NCBI RefSeq assembly: GCF_013141695.1
Contig: NZ_WHNY01000028.1
Coordinates: 62,001 to 126,000 of the forward strand
Reading direction: 5' to 3'
Length of the DNA: 64,000 bases
DNA from: Paenibacillus plantarum
GTDB taxonomy: Bacteria > Bacillota > Bacilli > Paenibacillales > NBRC-103111
Shown piece after piece: positions 8,842-18,108 of this stretch. Under the pieces are notes generated by a model. It was not told where the DNA came from. It saw nothing but the letters and a program-made list of their open reading frames with translations, and did not search any database. How positions within the stretch are numbered: the first letter of the stretch is position 1; the number at the start of each line of letters is the position of its first letter. The position numbers were made by a program, and so were the translations under genes.

Positions 8842-10317
8842 TTATATGGCATGAGGGAAGTTTGCCGGCAGCCAGATTAAAAAGATACTTCCTTCGTCCT
8901 TCCGAGTGGTGACTTCGACCGATCCATCATGCTCATCAATGATCCATTTGGCAATCGATAAACCAAGCCCTGTCCCCGTCGTAATCCCTCTAGATAAATC
9001 CGCGCGATAGAACCGGTCGAAAATATGAGGAATATCTTCTTTATCCATCCCTATGCCGGTATCTGAGATCCGTATGCCAATAAAACTGTTTCTACGTATT
9101 GCATCAATAGTTACAGTGCCTGCCTGCGTATATTTAAATGCATTTTCAATAAAAATGAACAACAATTGCTGCAGGTAATCACGGTTTCCTTGTACAATGG
9201 CATCTTCGAGGGCATCAAGATCCCCCACTTGCCATTCAGCCCTATGCTCAAGCAACTGCGCTCTCCTTACGACTTCGTGAACTAGCGGCTTGAACTCAAT
9301 CGGGTGTTTCTCCATCAGAACACCAGCATCAGCCCTCGCAAGTGCGAGTAAATCATTGACTAACCTGCTCATCCGCTGCGCTTCCCCGGCAATATCGTGC
9401 ATAGCTTCCAAGGACATCTGAACCTGGTCTGGCGTAGCCAACTCTTTGGTCCCCGACGTTTGCTTCCACATTTTCTCCAATAAATCCACATTGCCGCGAA
9501 TCGTTGTTAATGGTGTTCTCAGCTCATGTGATGCATCCGATACGAAACGTCGCTGTGCGCGATAGGCTTCATCTAATTCCACATACGTAATTTGAATACG
9601 GGATAGCATGCCATTAATCGTATTCGTCAAACGGCCTATTTCATCTAAAGGTCCATCGTAGTGAATCCGCTTCTCTAGATCGTCTCCACTTTCGATTTGA
9701 TTTGCGGCATCTATGACTCGCTCAATCGGTTTTAATGCCTTACGTGCTAAGAACCACCCTAGGGAGGCAGCGACGAGAATCGTAAGAATCGCCCAAATAA
9801 TCAGCGTATTACGAAGCGTTACTGCAGTCTTCTCATAACTACCAATTGGTACGGCAGATTGTAAGACACCGATAAGATTTCTCCCCTGTTCATCGGATCG
9901 GATACCTAAATGGTAGATGAGAATATCTTGATTTAGAAACTTGGTTTTCTCAAAAAAACCATCCTGTGTTTGCAATTTATTGATAACCGCTTGACTCAAA
10001 GGTAATGTTTGTTGATAATTCTGCAAATTCGCTGATCGATTATAGCTCTTAAGCAAAACATTATACAATTGTAAGAAGGTATTCGTAGATAAGAAATCCC
10101 TAGCCTCCAACTCTAAATCGAGCGCAAGACCTTTCTTTGAAAGAACGTAACTTGTCTGAATACGCGCCGCGCTTGTGACAGCTTCCTTCTTCAAATCCTC
10201 ACGAATTTGATCATAAAGGAAGAAGTTCAGAAGGAAATAGAGAACAATGCCAAAAAGCAGCATCGTGATGGCCAATATGCCTGAATACCATAGCGTAAGC
10301 CGCAGGCGAAGCGACAT
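8842..10317 (-). CDS. Membrane sensor histidine kinase (HAMP, HisKA)
   Basis: A 491-aa sensor kinase. It has TM1 at about residues 10-31, an extracytoplasmic sensor of about 135 residues, TM2 at about 168-190, a HAMP domain at about 190-245, then HisKA with the phospho-acceptor His264 in SHELRTPLT. The HATPase domain has ENAFKYT (N box), SDTGIGM (G1) and GTGLGLS (G2). It starts 1 nt after the stop of the preceding response regulator, so the two are translated together. Closeness to htrA recalls the CssRS secretion-stress system of Bacillus, but the sensor domain does not let me name it. Confidence 0.93.
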   Translation of the reverse strand: MSLRLRLTLWYSGILAITMLLFGIVLYFLLNFFLYDQIREDLKKEAVTSAARIQTSYVLSKKGLALDLELEARDFLSTNTFLQLYNVLLKSYNRSANLQNYQQTLPLSQAVINKLQTQDGFFEKTKFLNQDILIYHLGIRSDEQGRNLIGVLQSAVPIGSYEKTAVTLRNTLIIWAILTILVAASLGWFLARKALKPIERVIDAANQIESGDDLEKRIHYDGPLDEIGRLTNTINGMLSRIQITYVELDEAYRAQRRFVSDASHELRTPLTTIRGNVDLLEKMWKQTSGTKELATPDQVQMSLEAMHDIAGEAQRMSRLVNDLLALARADAGVLMEKHPIEFKPLVHEVVRRAQLLEHRAEWQVGDLDALEDAIVQGNRDYLQQLLFIFIENAFKYTQAGTVTIDAIRRNSFIGIRISDTGIGMDKEDIPHIFDRFYRADLSRGITTGTGLGLSIAKWIIDEHDGSVEVTTRKDEGSIFLIWLPANFPHAI

Positions 10318-10318
10318 C

Positions 10319-11008
10319 TTAATTTTCCCCTCTCAATACATAGCCTGCTCCTCTGACCGTTTGAATCAAACGTTTGTGGCCAAATTCTTCTGTTTTCTGT
10401 CGCAACAAAGCTATGTAAACCTCTAAGACGTTGGACTCACCGCTGTAATCGTAGCCCCAAATCTTCTCCATGATAATATCCCTCGATAGAACTCGCTTCG
10501 GATTCTGCATAAATAGATGCAATAAATCGAACTCTTTCGTCGTTAATTCAATTAGCTTCTCATCGCGGAAAACCTCACGTGTATCTAAATCCAAGATCGC
10601 ATCTTCAAAGCTAAGCCGATTATTCGCCTGTTCAGGTCGTTCCGTTCTTCGACGAAGTAATACTCGCACTCTCGCAAGCAGCTCTTCCAAAGCAAAGGGC
10701 TTGACCAAATAATCATCAGCGCCTAGATCCAAACCTTTGACACGATCACTAATATCGTCCTTCGCAGTCAGCATGAGTATCGGCACTTCGCTGCCGCTCT
10801 CACGAATCCGACGAACAACTTCCCAGCCATCGATGTGTGGCATCATGACGTCCAAAATAATAAGCTGCGGCTCTGTCACCAGCATTTGCTTGAGACCTTC
10901 CAAACCGTTAGCTGCTGTGGTAACCAAATAGCCTTCAAAAGCAAGCCCACGTCTTAACATGGATGTGATTTTCTCGTCATCGTCAATAACCATAATATTC
11001 TCTCTCAT
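10319..11008 (-). CDS. OmpR-family response regulator
   Basis: A 229-aa response regulator with an N-terminal receiver (acidic DDD at 9-11, phospho-acceptor Asp53 in LDVMMPHIDGW, Lys in LVKPF) and a C-terminal winged helix (ELTTKEFDLLHLFM, VRGAGYVLR). It is the first gene of the pair with the sensor kinase, separated by 1 nt. It lies 115 bp downstream of htrA, with a likely terminator between them, so it is probably transcribed separately. Control of htrA is a reasonable guess from position only. Confidence 0.94.
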   Translation of the reverse strand: MRENIMVIDDDEKITSMLRRGLAFEGYLVTTAANGLEGLKQMLVTEPQLIILDVMMPHIDGWEVVRRIRESGSEVPILMLTAKDDISDRVKGLDLGADDYLVKPFALEELLARVRVLLRRRTERPEQANNRLSFEDAILDLDTREVFRDEKLIELTTKEFDLLHLFMQNPKRVLSRDIIMEKIWGYDYSGESNVLEVYIALLRQKTEEFGHKRLIQTVRGAGYVLRGEN

Positions 11009-11057
11009 TGGTTCGCCCCCATTCTATCTTCTATTGTAGCAAAATTACCGATTAGCA

Positions 11058-11101
11058 CAAAGAAGCAGAGCCTGCAAGCTTGAGGCCGCGGACTCTACTT
11101 C
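11058..11101 (-). terminator. Probable terminator of htrA
   Basis: On the minus strand, GAAG(T)AGAG...GGCCT pairs with AGGC(T)CTGCTTC around a loop and runs into TTTG. It is placed 23 nt after the htrA stop. The stem has bulges and the T tract is short. Confidence 0.55.
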
Positions 11102-11123
11102 CCTTCAATTAAGTGTTTGGAAC

Positions 11124-12710
11124 TTACTGAGCTGGTGTCTCAGCAAGTGTATTTTTGTCTCCTACCGTAACTGGAACTTCTGTTTTCTTACCATCACGAA
11201 TAATACCTAACGTTACTTTGTCGCCAACTTTCGTTGCTTGAACTTTCGTAATCAACTCTTGTGAGTTCTTGATTTTGGCACCATTCAGCTCAACGATGAC
11301 ATCATATTGACGTAAGCCTGCAGTGAAAGCTGGGCTCTTACGTTGAACACTGCCAACCAAAGCGCCGTCTGTGTTAGAAAGCTTCAATTCACTAACCCAA
11401 TCTTGACCAATATCTTGCAGACCAACACCAATATAAGGAACTGGCTCTTTCGGAATCGTAACATTATTCTTCAAGTTATCTAGAACAGAAGAAATTGTGC
11501 TAGTCGGAATTGCAAAACCAATCCCTTGCGCTTGTGAGCTTACCGCTGTGTTGATCCCAATAACTTCACCGTTAAGATTCAAGAGAGGACCACCTGAGTT
11601 ACCAGGGTTAATGGAAGCATCTGTTTGCAGTAAATGTTTATACTCACGCGTCCCCTTCTCATCAGGGATACTAATTGGACGTTCTTTCGCACTAAGTACA
11701 CCTACGGTTACTGTGTGGTCGAACCCATAAGGGTTACCGATTGCAACAACCCAATCACCTACGTTTACGTCATCTGCTTTACCAAGAGGAAGGATCGGGA
11801 AATCTTTCGTTCCTTCAATTTTCAGTACCGCCAAATCCAAATCGTAGCTGTTACCCAGCAATTTCGCTTTAAACGGCTTCTCATAGCCTTCTACGGTGAT
11901 TTGAATTTCATCCGCGCCGTCAACCACATGCTCGTTCGTTAGGATATACCCTGTTTTCTCGAAAATAAAGCCGGTTCCCATACCCGCTGGTTGCAATTGT
12001 CCGCTTCCTGCGTCATTTTGACCACTCTTAGGTGTCGTTTGACCGCCACCATTATCACCAAAGAACTGACGGAAGAATGGATCGTCGAACAGTGAGTTTC
12101 CACCATTGCTGCGACTCGATGTCTTCGGCTTCACAAGTGATTCAACCTTTACAATGGCAGGTCCTGCATTTTGAGCGATCGCGGCAATATTGCCAGGACG
12201 AACAACATCAAGAGCAGCATTCTTCACTTCACCGCCATTACTATTCGAGCTGCTTGCTACGGTAGTCGCTGAACTTGAACCAGAAGCTAACGGTTGATTA
12301 CCTGAAAACATGTTCGTTTTATCCGCTGTAAACATCAACGCACCGACAACGAGCGCTCCTGCCATGAATGCTGCAAAAATGCTTTTTACCGAAGAACGCT
12401 TCTTCGCATTAGGATCCCACGCCGCTGGACCTTGAGGTGCATTCTCCGAACCAAAGCTGAAGGGGCGCAACGTCTTAGGCGGTGTTACTTCAACATTTGA
12501 AGTGCCTTCCGAACTTGTAGAAGAAGTTGTTAAGGATTGACCTTCACTTTCTTCATTAAAAGCAGATTTGTAAGGCCCATAGGAGTAATAGTAGGAAGGT
12601 CTTTCTTTGTTAGGCTCTTGCCCTTCGTTACCGCGGGATTGCTCCTGCTCGTTGTTATCATTATTCTGCGGCTTGAAAAAGTCGCTGTAGTCTTTTTTAT
12701 TCTCATCCAT
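11124..12710 (-). CDS. htrA: HtrA/DegP-like membrane serine protease with PDZ domain
   Basis: A 528-aa membrane-anchored trypsin-like quality-control protease. The order is a long acidic, Asn/Gln-rich cytoplasmic N-terminus (1-105), one TM segment (about 110-130), a low-complexity linker, the protease domain and a C-terminal PDZ domain (about 415-515). The catalytic triad is visible as His261 (TNEHVVDGA), Asp292 (DLDLAVLKI) and Ser372 (NPGNSGGPLL). The ATG at 12710 has GGAGG with an 8-nt spacer; an in-frame extension to 12791 lacks such a site. It is expected to degrade misfolded secreted proteins outside the membrane. The neighbouring two-component pair may regulate it. Confidence 0.96.
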   Translation of the reverse strand: MDENKKDYSDFFKPQNNDNNEQEQSRGNEGQEPNKERPSYYYSYGPYKSAFNEESEGQSLTTSSTSSEGTSNVEVTPPKTLRPFSFGSENAPQGPAAWDPNAKKRSSVKSIFAAFMAGALVVGALMFTADKTNMFSGNQPLASGSSSATTVASSSNSNGGEVKNAALDVVRPGNIAAIAQNAGPAIVKVESLVKPKTSSRSNGGNSLFDDPFFRQFFGDNGGGQTTPKSGQNDAGSGQLQPAGMGTGFIFEKTGYILTNEHVVDGADEIQITVEGYEKPFKAKLLGNSYDLDLAVLKIEGTKDFPILPLGKADDVNVGDWVVAIGNPYGFDHTVTVGVLSAKERPISIPDEKGTREYKHLLQTDASINPGNSGGPLLNLNGEVIGINTAVSSQAQGIGFAIPTSTISSVLDNLKNNVTIPKEPVPYIGVGLQDIGQDWVSELKLSNTDGALVGSVQRKSPAFTAGLRQYDVIVELNGAKIKNSQELITKVQATKVGDKVTLGIIRDGKKTEVPVTVGDKNTLAETPAQ

Positions 12711-12849
12711 GGGTCTTACCTCCATAATTAAAGTTATAAGTGCATGTTCTCTTTGAAGGATCATGTTGTTCTCTATGTGTCTATCATGCACTCACAACCT
12801 TAAACGAATATTAAAAAACAATAAAATGGAGGTAAAAATAGGACATTTT

Positions 12850-13263
12850 TTAATGTATCCATGCACTTTCAACTGATTTTAATACGCTTGCGGCTTCTGT
12901 CACCCATTTATCCTCAATACTAGCATCGGAATCCAGTGGTGCTTGGAACTGATCAACCAATGCGCCTGCTGTCTCCATGTTAGCTTCAGGATCTAATCCT
13001 TCATTATAAACATGTTTCAGAACAAAAGGAGTACCGACCTCAACGACGGCATCCGTCGCTTCAACATCGCCTTCTATTCTGCCCGTGACGACTTGAACGG
13101 GAATTCGTAACCAAACTTTATTCGCCTCATCCAGTGATCGATCAAAGTAGCCATGGTCATAATCCCAACCGCCACCTAAATTAAAATCAAATTGTTCTAG
13201 CTGGGCACGCACCTTGTCAAATGTTTCCTGTACCTGCTCCAGTGAGGAAGTTAATGGTTTCAT
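12850..13263 (-). CDS. YugN-like family protein
   Basis: A 137-aa cytosolic protein resembling the YugN-like family of Firmicutes, function unknown. It is acidic and has the characteristic FNLGGGWDYDHGYFDRSL and WLRIPVQVVTGRIEG segments. The ATG at 13263 is preceded by AAGGAGTG. It lies between liaR and htrA, all on the minus strand. No signal peptide or membrane segment is present. Confidence 0.75.
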   Translation of the reverse strand: MKPLTSSLEQVQETFDKVRAQLEQFDFNLGGGWDYDHGYFDRSLDEANKVWLRIPVQVVTGRIEGDVEATDAVVEVGTPFVLKHVYNEGLDPEANMETAGALVDQFQAPLDSDASIEDKWVTEAASVLKSVESAWIH

Positions 13264-13365
13264 AGCGACTCTACACTCCTTAAGCGCTCATATTATTTTA
13301 CTTACGCATAGAATGTGCCAATTTGACGTTTTTATGTGCTATAGTCCCTCAATTTGTTCGAACTG

Positions 13366-14016
13366 TTAAACCCATCCTTTTCGATGAGCGAAAATAGCTA
13401 ATTGTGTCCGATCGTCAAGCTCACACTTCATCAACAGGTTGCTAACGTGTGTTTTAACTGTTTTGATACTAATAAAAAGCTCTTCGGAAATATCCTTGTT
13501 GCTTTTTCCCTCAGCAATTAAGAGGAGGACTTCACGTTCCCGCGTTGTTAGCCCTTCCTGCTCCGGTAATTCGCTCCGCTGTCTAATGCCTCTAGTCAAC
13601 GCTTGCGACACTTCAGCATTCATGACTGGCATGCCGCGGTAGGCACTCTGAATCGCGTGAATCAACTGATCGGAAGAAACCGTCTTCAACATGTAGCTAA
13701 TAGCTCCGGATTCAACAGCTTCCAGCACCTTGGCTTCCTCCAGAAAAGAGGTCAGCATAATTACTTTTATCTGTGGAAACTGATCACAAATGAGCTTCGT
13801 CGCACCAATCCCATCCAACACCGGCATCGTTAAATCCATTAGAATGACATCAGGCAATGATGTAAGGCTTTCTTCCTTCAACTGATCAAAGGCAGATTGA
13901 CCATTGGACGCTTCCCCCACTACCTCTAAACCAGGCTCCAATGAAATATAAGTACGAAGACCCACTCTCACCATATCGTGATCATCCACGATCATTACTT
14001 TAATGTTCGGATTCAT
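13366..14016 (-). CDS. liaR: LiaR-like NarL/LuxR-type response regulator
   Basis: A 216-aa response regulator with a receiver domain (DDHDMVRVGLR, phospho-acceptor Asp61 in LMDLTMPVLDG) and a C-terminal LuxR-type helix-turn-helix (LTTREREVLLLIAEGKSNKDISEELFISIKTVKTHVSN). Its start overlaps the stop of the upstream kinase gene by ATGA, showing translational coupling. With the kinase and LiaF-like gene it forms the order liaF-liaS-liaR known from cell-envelope stress systems. The liaI/liaH effector genes are not in the window. Confidence 0.9.
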   Translation of the reverse strand: MNPNIKVMIVDDHDMVRVGLRTYISLEPGLEVVGEASNGQSAFDQLKEESLTSLPDVILMDLTMPVLDGIGATKLICDQFPQIKVIMLTSFLEEAKVLEAVESGAISYMLKTVSSDQLIHAIQSAYRGMPVMNAEVSQALTRGIRQRSELPEQEGLTTREREVLLLIAEGKSNKDISEELFISIKTVKTHVSNLLMKCELDDRTQLAIFAHRKGWV

Positions 14017-15053
14017 TCTTGTTTTCCCCCTGAATGCCCTGAAAATCGCGGAATACGAACGCGCACGCGAGTTCCTGAACCTAATTTGCTATCAATCTCT
14101 ACTTCTCCGCCTAGCTTTTGCGCTCGTTCTCTCATGGTTGATAGGCCATGGGAAGCAGAAGGAATATCTCTTCGTTCAAATCCTTGACCATCGTCCTGCA
14201 ATTGCAGCACATATTGATGCTCTCTCTCGTAGATCGCCAATCGAACTTGTTTGGCCGAGGCATGTTTAATGACATTAGCAAGTCCTTCTTGGATAATGAG
14301 AAAAAACTGATGTTCTATCGCCTCCGAAATAATTTCAGGCAGCGAAACATCAAGTTGACCCTGAAGTTCATGGGTCCGGCAATATTCCGGGAACCATTTC
14401 TCCAAGGCTTCTTGTAAGCTCATGTCTTTTAATTCGATCGGTCTTAGTTGTGAAATGAGGCCACGCATCTGCTTCTGAGCATGATGGGACATCTCAATGA
14501 GCTGATTCATTAGCGCTGGTGCAGCCGCTGGGTTTCTTTCTAATATTTTGGGAAGTGAGGAAGCCGACATATGGATCGCGAATAGCTCTTGGCTCACTGT
14601 ATCATGAAGATCTCTCGCAAGCCTGCGTCTTTCTTCCATCACAGCGCTCTCTGTCAGCTCCTGATCCCGAATGGCTTCGGCTTCCCCTAGCTTTTGCATC
14701 AGCTGCACGCGTTCTTCAATGGAAGTTGCCATGCTGTTAAAAGCATCATACAAGTATAAGAAGGGTTCTACTGGCTCCATGTCAATTCGAACAGTGAAGT
14801 TCCCTTTTGACAATTCCAGCATTGCGACATGAAGCTCGTCTACCTTGCGCTGCCACCTTCTAGTTGCAATGAAACCTACGGACAAGCTCACTACAAGAAT
14901 CGCGAAAGCGAACCACAAACGGAACTCCCAAGAACTCAGTTCCTTCTCGTAATATTCAAGTACGATATAAATACCTGAAACCGTTACAACGCTTGAGATT
15001 AGAAAGTAATTCAGCAGCTGCCACTTCATATTGAACATTCGCAATTTGTACAT
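14013..15053 (-). CDS. liaS: LiaS-like sensor histidine kinase
   Basis: A 346-aa kinase with two TM segments near the N-terminus (about 13-33 and 46-64) joined by a very short extracytoplasmic loop. That layout is typical of intramembrane-sensing LiaS/VraS kinases. A HAMP-like region (70-120) is followed by HisKA_3 with His150 in EERRRLARDLHDTVSQELF and a HATPase domain (EGLANVIKHA, DDGQGF). AAGGA lies 6 nt before the ATG. It sits 9 nt after liaF and overlaps liaR. LiaF presumably restrains it. Confidence 0.9.
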   Translation of the reverse strand: MYKLRMFNMKWQLLNYFLISSVVTVSGIYIVLEYYEKELSSWEFRLWFAFAILVVSLSVGFIATRRWQRKVDELHVAMLELSKGNFTVRIDMEPVEPFLYLYDAFNSMATSIEERVQLMQKLGEAEAIRDQELTESAVMEERRRLARDLHDTVSQELFAIHMSASSLPKILERNPAAAPALMNQLIEMSHHAQKQMRGLISQLRPIELKDMSLQEALEKWFPEYCRTHELQGQLDVSLPEIISEAIEHQFFLIIQEGLANVIKHASAKQVRLAIYEREHQYVLQLQDDGQGFERRDIPSASHGLSTMRERAQKLGGEVEIDSKLGSGTRVRVRIPRFSGHSGGKQE

Positions 15054-15062
15054 GCTCCATCC

Positions 15063-16121
15063 TTAACCTATCTTTTTAATGGTAATATCGCCAATAAACA
15101 TACTTGTTGTTACGACGATTTTATGTTCCGCCTCTTCATAATGTGAGGTTTGCGTTCTGATGTTGCGTAGAAAACCACTTTCACGCCGATCAAGAACCTT
15201 CATATCCCCAATAAAGGAGCTTGCCATAACTCGAACCTCAACATCCATATCGTTCGGGATGAAAATTTTCACATCGCCAATAAATGCCGTAACATGAATT
15301 GTTGTTTCACCACGTGGAATTGATGCACGCGTAAGATCGATAACAGAATCGCCAATAAAGTGAGAGATCTGAATAGGCTTTAATTCCCAAGCCTCTTGGC
15401 CAAGGTGAACATCGCCAATAAAACCATGACGGTGTAGAACATTACCTGAATCGAAATTATGAACGAAGCCATCATATTTATGTTGGTGTTTGTGTTGGGA
15501 GTCTGTCCATTCCCCATGTTCCTCGTCCTTTGGATACGTGCCGTGGATATCCTTCAGCACTTCCTTTTCTTCAGCAGTAAGGCCGTGTTTCATAGTACTC
15601 GCCGAAGTATGATCCATGTGTTCTTTCGAATTATTGGAGAGATCGCCAGACAGGTTCCAATTTCCAGACTCCCAATGTTTCTTATACCCGGAATGTCGTG
15701 CTCGATTCGCTTCTCGCCGAGCTTGTCTTTCTTCCTCTTTTGCTTTCTTAATGGAAGGCCACTCTGGCGACTCTTTCTTGCCCGGTTTAAAAATCACATT
15801 TAGTCCAAAAAGTATTAAAGCAACTGGCGCAAGAAATTTAAACATTTCTCCAATAGAAAGGTCGGTTACATTTAGATTTTTCAAGAGAAATATAGTTCCT
15901 ACGCCGCACATCATCAAGCTGCCTATGGATCCACCCCAATGGTACTTTCGCTGTGAGACAAAGCCAATGAGCCCATAAAAAATCAGAATCGCAGGCCAAT
16001 ACGTAGATACTAAATAGCCGATATCAATTTGAATGATTCCTAATTGATTTAGTAAAAAGAGTGCGCCCGCGGATACGAGTACTAGCCCCCAAATCATTCT
16101 TTGAAACATATGCGGATTCAT
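15063..16121 (-). CDS. liaF: LiaF-like membrane regulator
   Basis: A 352-aa protein with four N-terminal TM segments within residues 1-110, a charged linker rich in Lys, Glu and His (about 115-220), and a C-terminal LiaF domain. The C-terminal domain contains five copies of an FIGD motif spaced at beta-strand intervals, a bactofilin-like repeat pattern usual for LiaF/VraT. In Bacillus subtilis LiaF inhibits LiaS. I use the ATG at 16121 (MNPHMFQRM), with GGAGG 8 nt upstream. It is the first gene of the liaFSR operon, followed 9 nt later by liaS. Confidence 0.88.
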   Translation of the reverse strand: MNPHMFQRMIWGLVLVSAGALFLLNQLGIIQIDIGYLVSTYWPAILIFYGLIGFVSQRKYHWGGSIGSLMMCGVGTIFLLKNLNVTDLSIGEMFKFLAPVALILFGLNVIFKPGKKESPEWPSIKKAKEEERQARREANRARHSGYKKHWESGNWNLSGDLSNNSKEHMDHTSASTMKHGLTAEEKEVLKDIHGTYPKDEEHGEWTDSQHKHQHKYDGFVHNFDSGNVLHRHGFIGDVHLGQEAWELKPIQISHFIGDSVIDLTRASIPRGETTIHVTAFIGDVKIFIPNDMDVEVRVMASSFIGDMKVLDRRESGFLRNIRTQTSHYEEAEHKIVVTTSMFIGDITIKKIG

Positions 16122-16298
16122 ACGTTCTTCCTCCATTTGTGTAAAGCGTTGTTAAGATAACTCTAGTTTATAAGATACAAGGGGGAATGAAAAGAGACGG
16201 TAGATTGAAGCCGATCTCCGCCTCAAGACCGATATTTCAAAAGCCTTCACTAGCAAACCTAACATGAGTGTCGTATAAGACGAACATTTCGCTGCATA

Positions 16299-16315
16299 TG
16301 TCATGTATTCTTACG
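16299..16315. promoter_or_regulatory. GlnR/TnrA-type operator upstream of amt
   Basis: TGTCATGTATTCTTACG matches TGTNAN7TNACA at all but the last fixed base. Its centre is about 52 bp upstream of the predicted transcript start, the position from which TnrA activates in Bacillus subtilis. Confidence 0.7.
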
Positions 16316-16322
16316 TGTTGCG

Positions 16323-16352
16323 TTGACACCCATGTCATCAGAACCGTATAAT
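16323..16352 (+). promoter_or_regulatory. Sigma-A promoter of amt
   Basis: TTGACA (16323-16328) and TATAAT (16347-16352) are both perfect hexamers with an 18-nt spacer. The transcript start is expected near 16359, about 35 nt before the ATG. Confidence 0.85.
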
Positions 16353-16392
16353 TGGGCAGAGAACGCAAGTATTATAAGGAGAGATTACAGGA

Positions 16393-17682
16393 ATGGATCA
16401 AATCCAACAACTCACTTCTGGCCTAGACACCATTTGGGTCGTATTGACTGCTGCGATGATTTTATTAATGGAAGGCGGCTTCGCCTTACTAGAAGCAGGC
16501 TTTGTCAGACAAAAGAATGCCGTCAGTATTATCATGAAAGTATTTGTCGATATCTCATTCGGTGCGCTTATTTTTTACTTTTTTGGATTTGCACTTATGT
16601 ACGGTAAAGACATCGGAGGAATCATCGGTACAACAGGCTTTTTCATGGGCGGAGATTTATCACACATCTCGTTGACAATCTCACATGATACCTATTGGTT
16701 GTTCCAATGTGCTTTTGTTATTGCCGTTATTTCAATTGTATCCGGTGCTGTAGCAGAACGCATTAATTTTCGTGCTTATATTCTTTATACAATAGCCATG
16801 ACCGGATTAATCTATCCCATTGCAGGCCATTGGGTTTGGAGTGTTGGCGGTTGGCTCGGCAAGCTTGGCATGATTGACTTCGCTGGTTCCGCTGTCATCC
16901 ACGGACTTGGCGGGTTCTCCGCACTCGCCGCAGCCATGATTATCGGTCCCCGAATTGGTAAATTCTCTGCCGATGGTAAAGCTAACATTGTCCCCCCATC
17001 TAATTTGCCCCTAGCCTCTGTAGGCGCATTTATCTTATGGTTTGGTTGGTTTGGTTTTAACTCTGGGAGCACGTTAAGCGCTACCAATACATCGATTGGC
17101 CACATCGCGGTTACCACGATGCTTTCCGCCGCAGCCGGTTGTGCGGCCTGCATTCTGTTCACCATGATGCGCTATCGCAAAGCGGACCCGCCCATGGTGA
17201 TTAATGGCGCACTCGCTGGACTCGTCGGAATAACGGCAGGTTGCGCATTCGTCAGTGATGCAGCAGCGATCTGCATTGGCGCAATCTGCGGGATTGCCAT
17301 GGTCTACGCAACGGAAATACTGGAAGCTAAACAGATTGATGATCCCGTTGGCGCTTTTCCCGTACATGGAATCAGCGGAAGTATCGGCACCCTCGCTGTT
17401 GGCTTATGTGCGAAGCCGGATGCGATCCGCGAAGGAACAGCTGGCTTATTCTACGGCGGAGGTTTCCACCTCCTAGGCGTTCAAGCACTTGGCCTTGTCA
17501 CCGTCTGCGCGTGGGGTTTCTTCATCACTTGGGTTTTCTTGAAGCTCATTAAACTTATCGTTCCATTACGTGTGAGTCGCGACGAAGAGTTAATTGGCCT
17601 TGATGTTGGCTCACATGGGGTTCCAGCGTACAGCCAAGAAGAAGGATTCTTGGATCTACAACACTTGAAGAATAACCAATGA
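16393..17682 (+). CDS. amt: Ammonium transporter Amt
   Basis: A 429-aa Amt/MEP/Rh family channel with eleven predicted TM segments. Typical motifs are DTIWVVLTAAMILLMEGGFALLEAG at the N-terminus, SGAVAERINFRAY, DFAGSAVIHGLGGFSALAAA (first pore His), GWFGFNSGS and DPVGAFPVHGISGSIGTLAVG (second pore His). It imports ammonium in scarcity. There is no glnK (PII) gene next to it, unlike nrgAB in Bacillus. AAGGAGAGATTACAGGA precedes the ATG. The perfect promoter plus a GlnR/TnrA-type box at -52 suggests induction under nitrogen limitation. Confidence 0.97.
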   Translation: MDQIQQLTSGLDTIWVVLTAAMILLMEGGFALLEAGFVRQKNAVSIIMKVFVDISFGALIFYFFGFALMYGKDIGGIIGTTGFFMGGDLSHISLTISHDTYWLFQCAFVIAVISIVSGAVAERINFRAYILYTIAMTGLIYPIAGHWVWSVGGWLGKLGMIDFAGSAVIHGLGGFSALAAAMIIGPRIGKFSADGKANIVPPSNLPLASVGAFILWFGWFGFNSGSTLSATNTSIGHIAVTTMLSAAAGCAACILFTMMRYRKADPPMVINGALAGLVGITAGCAFVSDAAAICIGAICGIAMVYATEILEAKQIDDPVGAFPVHGISGSIGTLAVGLCAKPDAIREGTAGLFYGGGFHLLGVQALGLVTVCAWGFFITWVFLKLIKLIVPLRVSRDEELIGLDVGSHGVPAYSQEEGFLDLQHLKNNQ

Positions 17683-17683
17683 A

Positions 17684-17735
17684 AATAAAGAAGAGGACAC
17701 CGCACACGCAGTGTCCTCTTCTTTATTTTAGGATG
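17684..17735 (+). terminator. Terminator of amt, likely bidirectional
   Basis: A perfect 17-bp stem (17684-17700 with 17711-17727) encloses a 10-nt loop and is followed by TTTAGG. It begins 1 nt after the amt stop. On the other strand it follows the convergent coiled-coil gene directly. Confidence 0.85.
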
Positions 17736-18108
17736 AGAATATGTCTTCGAATTCCTCTGGAACCGTAATATCGTCCCCAGGCTTAGAATCATTCATAATT
17801 TGTCTAGCTTGCTCGATTTCGGCACGGAGCTTTCTGACTTGCTCCATAGGTTTCTTCACATAATGAATATATTCAACAGCTAGATGATGATCAGGCTTCT
17901 TACCGGACAACATGCGCCGAAAAGATGACATGGTTTGATAAGCCCGTTCTTCTTTCATTCTCTTCACTTCATATCGCTCAACAACCTGCTCAATTTCCCG
18001 AGCTTGCTGCTCTTTCCGCGTAATAAAAGCCTCCAAGAAGGGAAGTACCTCCGCAGCTTTCCTAGTTGTTCTTAAGGGCATACCATCCGATCGCAATGCT
18101 TGCAGCAT
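17728..18108 (-). CDS. Small coiled-coil protein of unknown function
   Basis: A 126-aa charged, helical protein that I do not recognise. Heptad-like patterns suggest coiled coils at about residues 28-58 and 86-108. No signal peptide, membrane segment or known motif is seen. A ribosome-binding site (AGGTGATGGAAC before the ATG) is present. It is monocistronic, convergent with amt, and shares its terminator. The downstream neighbour on the same strand is the chemoreceptor at 18187-19716, transcribed first, about 80 bp away. Confidence 0.68.
   Translation of the reverse strand: MLQALRSDGMPLRTTRKAAEVLPFLEAFITRKEQQAREIEQVVERYEVKRMKEERAYQTMSSFRRMLSGKKPDHHLAVEYIHYVKKPMEQVRKLRAEIEQARQIMNDSKPGDDITVPEEFEDIFSS

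Noticed and set aside
12818-12880. Plus-strand ribosome-binding site (GGAGG) upstream of a short ORF between htrA and the YugN gene
   Set aside because: The only ORF after it is under 10 codons and runs antisense to the YugN gene end.
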